From positions 124,001-188,000 of the forward strand of contig NZ_JAJISP010000007.1 in the NCBI RefSeq assembly GCF_022132145.1: 64,000 nt of DNA. Direction: 5' to 3'. The notes beneath the pieces are model-generated. The model was not told the DNA's origin. It was given only the letters and a program-made list of their open reading frames with translations, and did no database searches. The DNA comes from Pseudomonas sp. MMS21 TM103 (GTDB taxonomy: Bacteria > Pseudomonadota > Gammaproteobacteria > Pseudomonadales > Pseudomonadaceae). Numbering within the stretch: the first letter of the stretch is position 1; each line of letters begins with the position of its first letter. The position numbers were made by a program, and so were the translations under genes. Positions 28,595 to 36,792 of the stretch are shown in pieces.

Positions 28595-29515
28595 ATGCGG
28601 CGACAATTCGACGATGTACTGCTGGGCAGCATCGAGCTGTTCTGTCTGGCAGCGGAGATCGGCAGCTTCACCGGCGCGGCCCTGGCCGCCGGTGTCACCC
28701 CGGCGGCGGTGAGCCGCTCGGTCTCGCGCCTGGAGGCGCGGCTTGGCGTGCGCCTGTTCGTGCGCACCACCCGCAGCATCCGCCTGACCGAAGGCGGGCT
28801 CGCCTACCACCAGCAATGCCGCGGCGCGTTGAACCAGATGCTCGAAGCCGAGCGCGAGCTGATGGGCCAGCAACAGATGCCGTCCGGCACCCTGCGCATC
28901 AGCCTCCCCACCACCTACGGACACCACCGGATACTGCCGCTGCTGCCCGAGTTCCGCCGCCAGTACCCGCAGGTGCAAGTGGAGATCCACCTGGGCAACC
29001 GCAATATCGATTTCGTCGACGAAGGCTACGACATGGCCATCCGCGTACGCGCGCAGCCCGATTCCGGCCTGATCGCCCGCCAACTGGAAGACGCCGCCCT
29101 GGTCGTGGTGGCGACCCCCGAGTACCTGGCGCGCGCCGGCACCCCGCAGAACCTCGACGACCTGGCGCAACATGAATGCATTCAGTTCGAACTGCCCAGC
29201 AGCGGCCGACGCATCGCCTGGCTATTCAACGACGGCGGCCGCCCCTGCGAAACTCTCACCCAGGGCGCCTACCTCTGTTCTGACGACGTGCTTGGCGGCG
29301 TGACCCTGGCCAAACACGGCGCGGGGCTGTTCCAGACCTACCGCTTTATCATCGAACGGGAACTGGCCGAGGGCTCACTGGTGGAAGTGCTGCAAGCCTA
29401 CGCCGGCCGCTCGCGGCCGTTCACCTTGCTCTACCCCCATGGGCGGCATGTGCCGTTGAGATTGCGGGCGTTTATCGATTTTCTGATGGATAAGCAGAAG
29501 GGCTGGGGGGCTTGA
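28595..29515 (+). CDS. LysR-family transcriptional regulator
   Basis: 306-aa LysR regulator. HTH at residues 10-60 (LLGSIELFCLAAEIGSFTGA, VTPAAVSRSVSRLEARLG), then the effector-binding domain beginning SGTLRISLPTTYGHH. It belongs to the large CrgA/DsdC-like aromatic-type group by appearance. It is divergent from the SDR-tautomerase pair with a 113-base gap, so it probably controls them. Its 3' end is partly duplicated just downstream at 29629-29845. Confidence 0.92.
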   Translation: MRRQFDDVLLGSIELFCLAAEIGSFTGAALAAGVTPAAVSRSVSRLEARLGVRLFVRTTRSIRLTEGGLAYHQQCRGALNQMLEAERELMGQQQMPSGTLRISLPTTYGHHRILPLLPEFRRQYPQVQVEIHLGNRNIDFVDEGYDMAIRVRAQPDSGLIARQLEDAALVVVATPEYLARAGTPQNLDDLAQHECIQFELPSSGRRIAWLFNDGGRPCETLTQGAYLCSDDVLGGVTLAKHGAGLFQTYRFIIERELAEGSLVEVLQAYAGRSRPFTLLYPHGRHVPLRLRAFIDFLMDKQKGWGA

Positions 29516-29548
29516 AGATGACTTAGTCGCCGGGTGCGCTGAAAGGAC

Positions 29549-29617
29549 AATAGGGGACACGGTTTTGGCTTGAATCATCAAGCAGAAGCGAACTTAATCA
29601 TGCTCTGACCCCCTATT
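29549..29617. repeat. 69-bp mini-element with 8-bp terminal inverted repeats
   Basis: AATAGGGG at 29549-29556 and CCCCTATT at 29610-29617 bracket a short AT-rich stretch containing GACACGG and CTCTGACC motifs. It sits exactly between the LysR gene and its degenerate 3' copy, so it may be a non-autonomous element or recombination scar. Confidence 0.45.
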
Positions 29618-29628
29618 ACTCTGCTGGT

Positions 29629-29845
29629 GGCGTGGCCCTGTTCCAGACCTACCGCTTGATCGTCGAGCGCGAGCTGGCCGAGGACTCAGTGATGGAAGTG
29701 CTGCCGCCCTATGCCGGCCGCTCGCGCCCGTTCACCTTGCCCTATCTGCAGGACGATATGTGCTGTCGTGATTGCGTGCGGTTATCGACTTCCGGACAGA
29801 TAAGCAGAAGGGCCGGAGCCGCTGGGGCGGACTCAGTCGCCAGGT
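29629..29845 (+). pseudogene. Degenerate duplicate of the LysR gene 3' end
   Basis: Reads LFQTYRLIVERELAEDSVM, then EVLPPYAGRSRPFTLPYL, before losing frame. It matches the tail of the LysR protein ending at 29515 (LFQTYRFIIERELAEGSLV, EVLQAYAGRSRPFTLLYP). Homology continues at nucleotide level past the stop (GATAAGCAGAAGGGC; ACTCAGTCGCCAGGTG against ACTTAGTCGCCGGGTG). The first three quarters of the gene are absent. Confidence 0.85.
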
Positions 29846-30134
29846 GAGGGATCTCAAATTCGACGATCACGCCTGAGCGATCCGCGACCCTGTGGTCAAC
29901 ACCAGCAGCGGGTGGCTCGTCGGCGCGCACTGGCCGAGCCAGGCCGTTGAGCCGCGAGGCGGTGAAGGCCGACCTGGACCTGCAACCCGAGAGGGACCGG
30001 TACACACACCAGGGTCGCCTGGCGTACCGGCAGGCCGCCTCGACGATCAAGCGCTAGACTGAATCTGACGCGCCGCGCCAACCCATGCATGGGTTCGCGA
30101 TGCTGCGGCCCACTCACTCGAGAGGAGCGTGAAG

Positions 30135-31169
30135 ATGCAGATCGGCATGATCGGCCTCGGTCGCATGGGCGCCAGCATGGTGACCCGCCTGCTGCGCGGC
30201 GGCCATGACTGCGTGGTCCATGACCAGGCGCCCGAAGGCATCGCACGCCTGGTCGCGCTCGGCGCCACGGGCGCCGCATCGTTGCCGCAGTTCGTCGACA
30301 AGTTGCAGGCACCGCGTGCAATCTGGCTGATGCTGCCGGCCGCGGCCGTCGATGCCCTGCTCGAACAACTGACACCCCTGCTGCAACCCGGCGACATCGT
30401 CATCGACGGCGGCAACTCGCACTATCACGATGACCTCCGCCGCGCCGCGGCCCTGGCGGCAGCAAACATAGCCCACGTCGACGTCGGCACCAGCGGAGGC
30501 GTGGCCGGCCTGGACCGCGGCTACTGCCTGATGATCGGCGGCGGCAGGGAGTCGGTGCAGCATCTCGCACCGGTGTTCGTCACCCTGGCCCCGGGGGCCG
30601 GCACGGCGGCGGCGACACCTGGCCGCCGCGCGGGCGCCGGCACGGCCGATCAGGGCTGGCTGCATTGCGGGCCGCACGGCGCCGGCCACTTCGTCAAGAT
30701 GGTCCACAACGGCATCGAGTACGGGGTGATGGCCGCCTATGCCGAGGGTCTGAACATCCTGCACCACGCCAATATCGGCCTGCGCGAGCACGCAGTCGAT
30801 GCCGAGACGACGCCGTTGCGCGAGCCTGCGCATTACCAGTACGAGCTGGACCTGCCCGAAATTGCCGAGGTCTGGCGCCGCGGCAGTGTGATCGGCTCTT
30901 GGCTGCTGGATCTGACGGCCGCCGCGCTGGCGGACGATCCCTCGCTGGCCGGCTATGAAGGCCGGATCTCGGACTCCGGCGAAGGCCGCTGGACGGTGCA
31001 GGCGGCCATCGACGAGGCCGTGCCCGCCCCCGTGCTGAGCGCGGCGCTGTATGCCCGATTCGGTTCGCGCGGCGACGCCGACTTCGCCAACCGCGTGCAA
31101 TCTGCCATGCGCCATGAGTTCGGCGGCCACCTCGAGAAGCCGGCCGATGGCGGGCCAACCGGAACCTGA
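30135..31169 (+). CDS. gnd: 6-phosphogluconate dehydrogenase (decarboxylating), short Gnd type
   Basis: 344-aa enzyme of the shorter, often NAD-dependent Gnd/YqeC group, converting 6-phosphogluconate to ribulose 5-phosphate and CO2. N-terminal Rossmann motif MIGLGRMGASM, IDGGNSHYHDDLRR, HVDVGTSGGVAGL (signature), and the catalytic Lys/His region HFVKMVHNGIEYGVM. An insert rich in Gly/Ala/Pro at about 155-175 is unusual. The start at 30135 has AGAGGAG at ideal spacing; a GTG at 30129 is too close. It heads a gnd-zwf-GH15 operon whose other two genes are broken. Confidence 0.92.
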   Translation: MQIGMIGLGRMGASMVTRLLRGGHDCVVHDQAPEGIARLVALGATGAASLPQFVDKLQAPRAIWLMLPAAAVDALLEQLTPLLQPGDIVIDGGNSHYHDDLRRAAALAAANIAHVDVGTSGGVAGLDRGYCLMIGGGRESVQHLAPVFVTLAPGAGTAAATPGRRAGAGTADQGWLHCGPHGAGHFVKMVHNGIEYGVMAAYAEGLNILHHANIGLREHAVDAETTPLREPAHYQYELDLPEIAEVWRRGSVIGSWLLDLTAAALADDPSLAGYEGRISDSGEGRWTVQAAIDEAVPAPVLSAALYARFGSRGDADFANRVQSAMRHEFGGHLEKPADGGPTGT

Positions 31170-31170
31170 C

Positions 31171-31501
31171 ATGAACGCAGACACCGCCTCTCCCCCCACA
31201 AAGCCCGCCGACGCCTTGGTGGTGTTCGGCGCCAGCGGCGACCTGGCGCACAAGAAAATCTTTGCGGCGCTCTGCGCGATGGGCCGAAGTGGTGCGCTGA
31301 AGGTGCCGGTGATCGGCGTCGCCTCATCACGGTGGAGCGTCGAGCAATTTTGCGCGCGCCCGGGACAGCGTCGAGAAAGGCGGCCGCGAGGTCAGCCCGC
31401 ATGCACTCAATAATCACCTCCTGTCGGTGCTGCAGTACGTCAGCGGCGACTATCAGGATGCGTCCACCTTCGAGGCTTTGAAATTGGCCCTGCGGGGCGC
31501 G
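31171..31501 (+). pseudogene. zwf: Truncated, frameshifted glucose-6-phosphate dehydrogenase gene
   Basis: Starts two bases after gnd with MNADTASPPTKPADALVVFG, then the NADP motif FGASGDLAHKKIFAAL. A one-base insertion in a TTTT run near 31352 shifts the frame; the other frame then continues ARARDSVEKGGREVSPHAL and VLQYVSGDYQDASTFEALKL. The rest of zwf, about 400 codons, is missing and the sequence switches abruptly to a GH15 tail. A clear deletion plus frameshift pseudogene. Confidence 0.85.
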
Positions 31502-31745
31502 CAGCGACGTCGGCCTGCTGTCCGAGGAATTCGACCCGCGCAGCGGGCACATGCAGGGCAATTTCCCGCAGGCGCTCAGCCCCATGGTGCTGGTCAATAC
31601 CGCACGGCTGCTTTCGTTGGCGCCACGCCAGCTCGATGAATCGAGCAGGACGGGCGAACGCCCTGCAGCCGTAGCGGGTCGGCCCCACTTAACTGCCTGG
31701 CCGAATGGTAAAGCATCGAAAAACAATGGCCAAACAAGCGCTTGA
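31502..31745 (+). pseudogene. C-terminal remnant of a GH15 glucoamylase/trehalase-like gene
   Basis: In frame the sequence reads DVGLLSEEFDPRSGHMQ, then GNFPQALSPMVLVNTARLL, the highly conserved C-terminal signature of family 15 glycoside hydrolases (the LLSEE segment carries the catalytic base region). Everything upstream is gone. gnd-zwf-GH15 is a known gene order in related bacteria, so one deletion from inside zwf to the end of the GH15 gene explains the junction near 31501. Confidence 0.75.
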
Positions 31746-32177
31746 GCGGCCCATTTTGGCAGCAAGATTCGTGTTTAAAGGGAAAGAATCCGCGTGCGAA
31801 AGACCAGCGGTGACCACGATGACGATGCGGCTGGGCGCCGGCTTGGGTCGGTGAAATCCAGCAGCAATCGGCCAAAACGGGCGTTCAGGCCATGAGAATA
31901 TGAAAAATTAAGCAGTCCCCCTTTTCCCCATGCGGTTATCCAGGGCGTGCCATGCGGCGGACGCCGATCTTCGACCTTGGTGGCACGACGGTTAGTGTCT
32001 GGGGTGGTGCTTGCGTGGCCAGGGTGCGCCCTGGATCGGTCTGGCTGGGCAAGGGCAGGCGCGCAGCTTGCGGTGGTGGGTATTCGGCAGGCTGACGGCC
32101 AGCGACTACCCTGTACCTGGCGAATCCGCTTGGCCGAGGCCGTCGCCCGGGCCAGGCTACACGACTGCGAGGAGGCC
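31746..32177. other. Intergenic spacer after the decayed operon
   Basis: About 430 bases with no recognised gene. It contains an AT-rich patch near 31890-31925. Frames on both strands are short and without family signatures. The monooxygenase promoter is expected here. Confidence 0.45.
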
Positions 32178-33671
32178 ATGGCTGTGGAACACCTGGACGT
32201 TCTGATCATCGGCGCCGGCCTGTCCGGCATCGGCGCGGCCTATCACCTGATGCGGCAGTGCCCGCACAAGCGCTTCGCGATCCTCGAAGGCCGGCATGCC
32301 CTCGGCGGCACCTGGGATCTGTTTCGCTACCCGGGCATTCGCTCCGACTCGGACATGTACACCCTCGGCTACAACTTCAAACCCTGGACCGACCCGCAGG
32401 CGATTGCCGACGGCCCGTCGATCCGCCGCTATATCGAGGAGACCGCGCGGGAGCACGGCATCGACGCCAAGATCCGCTACCGGCACCGGGTGCTCAAGGC
32501 CGACTGGTGCAGCGTGGCGGCGCGCTGGACCTTGCAGGTTCAGTGCGGCGAGGCGGCCGAACCGCGCCAGCTGAGCTGCAATCAGTTGCTGATGTGCACC
32601 GGCTACTACCGCTACGAGGCCGGCTACACCCCGGCGTACAAGGGCCGCGAGTTGTTCCGCGGCGTCTTCATCCACCCGCAGCAATGGCCGCCGGGCTTCG
32701 ACTACAGCGGCAAGACCGTGGTGGTGATCGGCAGCGGCGCCACCGCCGTGACCCTGGTGCCGGCGCTGACCGACAAGGCCCGCCACGTGACCATGTTGCA
32801 GCGCTCGCCGAGCTACGTGCTCAGCCTGCCGCAACGCGATGGACTGGCCAGCCTGCTGCGCCGCTGGCTGCCGCCGACCCTGGTCTACCGGCTGCTGCGC
32901 GCGCGCAACGTGGCCATGCAGCTGGCTTTCTACAGGCTGGCCAGGGGCTTGCCGACGCTGGTGCGCAAGCTGCTGCTGGGCCGGGCCCGGCGCCAACTGG
33001 GCGCGGATTTCGACATGCGCCACTTCAGCCCGCGCTACCGGCCGTGGGATCAGCGCCTCTGCGTGGTGCCGGACGGCGATCTGTTCAAGGCGCTGCGCGC
33101 GGGCAAGGCCTCGCTGGTGACCGAGCAGATCGACAGCTTGACCGAAACCGGGATCCGCCTGAAAACCGGCAAGGTGCTGCCGGCCGACGTGATTGTCAGC
33201 GCCACCGGCCTGGACCTGCTGCTGTTCGGCGGTATCGAGGTGGCGGTGGACGGCCAACCGTTCGACGCGGCCAAGAGCATGGGCTATCGCGGCATCATGC
33301 TGCGCGACCTGCCCAATGCCGCGGTGGTGCTCGGTTACACCAACGCCAGTTGGACGCTCAAGGCGGACCTGTCCAGCGAGTACTTCTGCCGCCTGATCAA
33401 GCACATGGACGCCATCGGCATGCGCCAGTGCACCCCGCGCGACCCGGCGCGTCGGGTCGGGGAAGCGCCGTTCCTCGACCTGGCCTCCGGCTACATCCAG
33501 CGCGCCGCCGAGAGAATTCCCAAGCAGGGCGATCGCGTGCCTTGGAAGCTCTACCAGAATTACCTGCTCGACCTGGCACTGCTGCGCTACGGCAAGCTGG
33601 AGGACGGCTACCTGGAATTCAGCTCGCCGCAACCCGGCGCGGATGCCGAGGCGGTCGGCACGGTCGCATAA
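32178..33671 (+). CDS. Flavin-containing monooxygenase of Baeyer-Villiger type
   Basis: 497-aa class B flavoprotein monooxygenase. First FAD motif VLIIGAGLSGIGAAYHL (G12-x-G14), GGTWDLFRYPGIRSDSDMYTLG, and the type I BVMO fingerprint F160-x-G162-xxx-H166-xxx-W170-P171. The second NADPH motif is VVVIGSGATAVTL. It resembles the cyclohexanone/phenylacetone and EthA-like branch in cytosol. The start at 32178 follows GAGGAGG. The likely reaction is NADPH- and O2-dependent insertion of oxygen into a ketone or sulfide. It is a single gene. Confidence 0.92.
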   Translation: MAVEHLDVLIIGAGLSGIGAAYHLMRQCPHKRFAILEGRHALGGTWDLFRYPGIRSDSDMYTLGYNFKPWTDPQAIADGPSIRRYIEETAREHGIDAKIRYRHRVLKADWCSVAARWTLQVQCGEAAEPRQLSCNQLLMCTGYYRYEAGYTPAYKGRELFRGVFIHPQQWPPGFDYSGKTVVVIGSGATAVTLVPALTDKARHVTMLQRSPSYVLSLPQRDGLASLLRRWLPPTLVYRLLRARNVAMQLAFYRLARGLPTLVRKLLLGRARRQLGADFDMRHFSPRYRPWDQRLCVVPDGDLFKALRAGKASLVTEQIDSLTETGIRLKTGKVLPADVIVSATGLDLLLFGGIEVAVDGQPFDAAKSMGYRGIMLRDLPNAAVVLGYTNASWTLKADLSSEYFCRLIKHMDAIGMRQCTPRDPARRVGEAPFLDLASGYIQRAAERIPKQGDRVPWKLYQNYLLDLALLRYGKLEDGYLEFSSPQPGADAEAVGTVA

Positions 33672-33832
33672 GACTCAGCCCCATCGCGACGCGACCATCC
33701 TCCACAGGAAAAATTTTCCGCCGCTGCTATTCCAGTGGCACATTGCCATGTACCATTTGCGACGCGCTTCACGGATGACCACAAGCGCAGCCCATTGCAA
33801 ATGGCATTAGCCACTGGACGAAAGGACTCGCC

Positions 33833-33997
33833 ATGAATACTCAGAAAGAGCAACGTCACCTCCCCGCGCTGCGTGCGCACATCGATCAAATGCTCAACAA
33901 CGGTTGGCAAATCGTCAGTCGCAACCCCCTCAAATTGAGCAGTGGCCGCAGAACCTGCCTGGTTATGCACGGCATGTTGATCGGCGAAGTCGCCTAG
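33833..33997 (+). CDS. Small hypothetical protein, 54 aa
   Basis: MNTQKEQRHLPALRAHIDQM, then LNNGWQIVSRNPLKLSSG and a short tail RRTCLVMHGMLIGEVA. Basic, soluble, no signal. AAAGGA lies upstream of the ATG and codon usage matches neighbours. Not recognised. A real gene is plausible because the frame is closed and translation signals are reasonable, but expression is unproven. Confidence 0.5.
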   Translation: MNTQKEQRHLPALRAHIDQMLNNGWQIVSRNPLKLSSGRRTCLVMHGMLIGEVA

Positions 33998-34061
33998 TGT
34001 TTCCGGTCGTTAGCTGCGAATAGCGTGGGCGACGGCTCACCCTCGGCTTCCGCCGCAGGCG

Positions 34062-34340
34062 CTAGAGATAGGTGCAGACACCAGGACCCTCCCCACGCAG
34101 TCGTTGCAGCAGCCGTTCGCGGACGTACTCGCGCGGGCTCCACTCGCGCATGCAGTGCCCCGAGGAATGTCGGCGCAGGTGCTTCTCCTCGCTCAGGTCC
34201 GGGCTGGCTTGCACTCCCCTCGGGAGCGTCGAGGTAGGCAGCGCAGCTCTGTTGTCAGGTCAGCTCCTCCTCCTGCGCCGGCTCCCGGGTCCCGCAATCG
34301 CGAACGGCAGGGCCGAGATAGGGCAGCAGTCATCTCGCTT
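34062..34340 (-). pseudogene. Degenerate copy of the 18.9-kb membrane-anchored protein gene
   Basis: On the minus strand the last part reads HSSGHCMREWSPREYVRERL, then LQRLRGEGPGVCTYL and a stop. The intact protein at 18938-19420 reads HSWEDYMREWSRREDFRERL, then PQLLRGEDPDFAIYL. Further 5', nucleotide matches continue (AAYLDAPEG against DAYIDFLEV, then the CTGCTGTCCTACATC-like anchor region), but with a frameshift and an internal deletion of about 50 codons between the NPDL-like and DEKK-like segments. No functional start remains. Confidence 0.8.
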
Positions 34341-34409
34341 CCGCTGCGTGCGGTTCACTCAAGCAATGACCCTTCTGGCCTGCCCTGACTACTGGCGAGT
34401 GCTGAAAAT

Positions 34410-34426
34410 GGGGGGGGTTAGCCCCC
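34410..34426 (-). terminator. Possible terminator of the downstream LysR gene
   Basis: On the minus strand GGGGG/CTAA/CCCCC is followed by CCCATTTTC. It lies about 130 bases beyond the stop of the minus-strand LysR gene. A second hairpin, CCCCGGA/TCCGGGG at about 34425-34447, with T-rich flank on the plus strand, adjoins it. Confidence 0.4.
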
Positions 34427-34552
34427 GGATGTCATTCGATGTCCGGGGTTTCTTCACGTTTACCCTCCCGGCGAATGCGCGCTTCTTGCACCGTTCGAGC
34501 AACCACGACCCCGCTCGTCAATGACGCTCGTCCAGCCCTCGCCGTGGCGCCA

Positions 34553-35452
34553 TCAGCCTCGGCCAATGGCGACTATCTGTTCGATCAACCACTGCAACGC
34601 CGCGTCGCGTTGGCGCTGCGCCAGGCTGACGACTTCCAGGTGGAAGGGGCCGAGGGGGAAGGGCAGGTCAAACAGTTGCAGCGGCAAGAGCGCGGCGAAG
34701 TGGCGGGCCAGTTGCCCGGGCAGCACGGCCGCCAGTTCGCTGCTGGCGACAATATGCGCGGCCTGCAGGTAGTTCGGTGTGGTGTAGAGAATCTCGCGGC
34801 TCAGGCCCTGCTCGCCCAGCCACTGGTCGACCATGCCGCGGGTCTGGCCTCCGTGAACCCACAGGTGGCGCAGCTGGAGAAAGGTCTCCAGGTCCAGCGC
34901 CCCCGCGACCAGCGGGTGGTCGCGGCGCAGCGCCAGTTGCAGGGTTTCGCTCATCCAGTGACGACGGGCGAAGCGTGCGGGTGTCTCCTCGAAGCGGCCC
35001 AACACCAGGTCCAGTTCACCCTTGTCCAGGTCTTCGGCAGGCAGGCTCGGGCTGAGGTGGCGGATGTCGAGGCGAATCCCCGGCGCCTGCTGGCTGAGCC
35101 GCTCGACCAGGCGCGGCATGCAGATCAGCTCGACGTAATCGGTTACCGCGATATTGAACCGCAGCCGGCTGCTCGCCGGATCGAAGGCCACACCGGCCAT
35201 CAGGCTCTGCTCGATCTGCTGCAGGGCGGCGCGGATCGGCGCTTCCAGGGCCAGCGCGCGCGGCGTCGGTTGCATGCTGCGGCCGACGCGTACCAGCAAC
35301 GGGTCGTCGAGCAATTCGCGCAGACGGTTGAGGGCGTTGCTCACCGCCGGTTGGCTGAGCGATAGCCGCTCGGCGGCGCGCGAGACATTGTGCTCGCGCA
35401 TCAGGGCCTCGAATACGCGCAGCAGGTTGAGATCGAAGGTGGAGATATTCAT
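34553..35452 (-). CDS. LysR-family transcriptional regulator
   Basis: 299-aa regulator of the NodD/LeuO-like group by sequence look. N-terminal MNISTFDLNLLRVFEALMRE and the HTH NVSRAAERLSLSQPAVSNAL. The effector domain begins FNIAVTDYVELICMPRLVERL. The start at 35452 is the canonical family start. It is divergent, across 98 bases, from the 3-hydroxyacyl-CoA dehydrogenase operon, its most likely target. Confidence 0.93.
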   Translation of the reverse strand: MNISTFDLNLLRVFEALMREHNVSRAAERLSLSQPAVSNALNRLRELLDDPLLVRVGRSMQPTPRALALEAPIRAALQQIEQSLMAGVAFDPASSRLRFNIAVTDYVELICMPRLVERLSQQAPGIRLDIRHLSPSLPAEDLDKGELDLVLGRFEETPARFARRHWMSETLQLALRRDHPLVAGALDLETFLQLRHLWVHGGQTRGMVDQWLGEQGLSREILYTTPNYLQAAHIVASSELAAVLPGQLARHFAALLPLQLFDLPFPLGPFHLEVVSLAQRQRDAALQWLIEQIVAIGRG

Positions 35453-35550
35453 CAGCTGAATACGACTTATCACAAGACTAAATTTCAAAAATAGTAGCGC
35501 CTTGTTTATGGTGATTGTCGATTTTTTGTACTCCCGCCAGAGGAACCCCG

Positions 35551-36792
35551 ATGAGCCACTCCGCTTTCACCGTTCAGCAAGCCGCCGTGATCGGCGCCGG
35601 CACCATGGGCCGCGGCATCGTCATGAGCCTGGCCAACGCCGGCATCCGAGTGCTGTGGCTGGACAACAACCCGCAGATGCTCGAACAGGCCCTGGGCGTG
35701 GTCGCCGAGACCAATGCGCACAACGTCCGCCTCGGCCGCATCAGCGAGCAGGAGTCCGCCGCGCGCCTGGCCTGCATCACCCCGGTGAACGACTACCCGG
35801 CGCTGGCCGAGGTCGACCTGGTGATCGAGGCGGTGTACGAGAACCTCGAGCTCAAGCAGCAGATCTTCCGCAGCCTGGACGCCGTCATGCAGCCGGCGGC
35901 GATCCTTGCCAGCAACACCTCGGCGCTGGACATCGACGCTATCGCTGCGGTCACCGCGCGGCCGGAAAGCGTGCTGGGCCTGCACTTCTTCAGCCCGGCG
36001 CACATCATGAAGCTGCTGGAGATCGTCCGCGGCGCCAGGACCGCGCCCGCGGTGCTGGACGCCGCGCTGGAGCTGGGCCGGCGCATCGGCAAGGTGGCGG
36101 TGGTGGCCGGCAACTGCCACGGCTTCATCGGCAACCGCATGCTCCACACCTACGTGCGCGAGGCGCGCATGCTGCTGCTCGAAGGCGCCTACCCGCATCA
36201 GGTGGATGCCGCGCTGCAGGGTTTCGGCTTCGCCATGGGCCCGTTCCGCATGTACGACGTGGTCGGCATCGACCTGGAGTGGCGTGCCCGCGAGCTGGCC
36301 GGCAAGGGCCAGGATGACCCGGCGGTGCAGGTCGACAACCGCCTGTGCGGCCTCGGCCGCTTCGGCCAGAAGGTGCGCCTGGGCTATTACCGCTACGCCG
36401 AGGGCAGCCGTCAGGCCGAGCATGACCCCGAGGTGGACGCCCTGGTGTTGCAGGTCTCCGAACAGCTGGGCTTCGACCGCCGTGCCATCGATCCTGCGGA
36501 AATCCTCGAGCGCTGCCTGCTGGCGCTGGTCAACGAAGGCGCGAAAATCCTCGAAGAGCATATCGCCAGCAACAGCCACGACATCGATCTGGTCTACCTC
36601 AACGGCTACGGCTTCCCGGCGGACAAGGGCGGGCCGATGGCCTGGGCGGACGCGCAGGGCCTGGCGGACATTTTGGCCCGGCTCAAGGTGTTGCAGGCGC
36701 AGTTCGGCGAGCATTGGCAGCCTGCCAGGCTGATCGAAACCCTGGCCGCCAGCGGTCAGCCGTTCGCCTCCGTGCAGGAGGGCCGGGTATGA
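35551..36792 (+). CDS. 3-hydroxyacyl-CoA dehydrogenase
   Basis: 413-aa NAD-dependent 3-hydroxyacyl-CoA dehydrogenase. N-terminal GAGTMGRGIVMSLANAG Rossmann motif, VIEAVYENLELKQQIF, SNTSALDIDAIA, the catalytic His in LGLHFFSPAHIMKLLEIVRG, and two 3HCDH C-terminal domains (GNCHGFIGNRM; YLNGYGFPADKGGPM). This two-C-domain layout without a crotonase part resembles monofunctional enzymes acting on medium or branched acyl-CoAs. The RBS AGAGGA supports 35551. It overlaps the next gene by four bases (ATGA). Confidence 0.93.
   Translation: MSHSAFTVQQAAVIGAGTMGRGIVMSLANAGIRVLWLDNNPQMLEQALGVVAETNAHNVRLGRISEQESAARLACITPVNDYPALAEVDLVIEAVYENLELKQQIFRSLDAVMQPAAILASNTSALDIDAIAAVTARPESVLGLHFFSPAHIMKLLEIVRGARTAPAVLDAALELGRRIGKVAVVAGNCHGFIGNRMLHTYVREARMLLLEGAYPHQVDAALQGFGFAMGPFRMYDVVGIDLEWRARELAGKGQDDPAVQVDNRLCGLGRFGQKVRLGYYRYAEGSRQAEHDPEVDALVLQVSEQLGFDRRAIDPAEILERCLLALVNEGAKILEEHIASNSHDIDLVYLNGYGFPADKGGPMAWADAQGLADILARLKVLQAQFGEHWQPARLIETLAASGQPFASVQEGRV

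Noticed and set aside
31775-32230. Minus-strand 151-codon frame before the monooxygenase gene
   Set aside because: Overlaps the monooxygenase start and is Arg/Ser/Pro-rich with no recognisable domain; no RBS was found.
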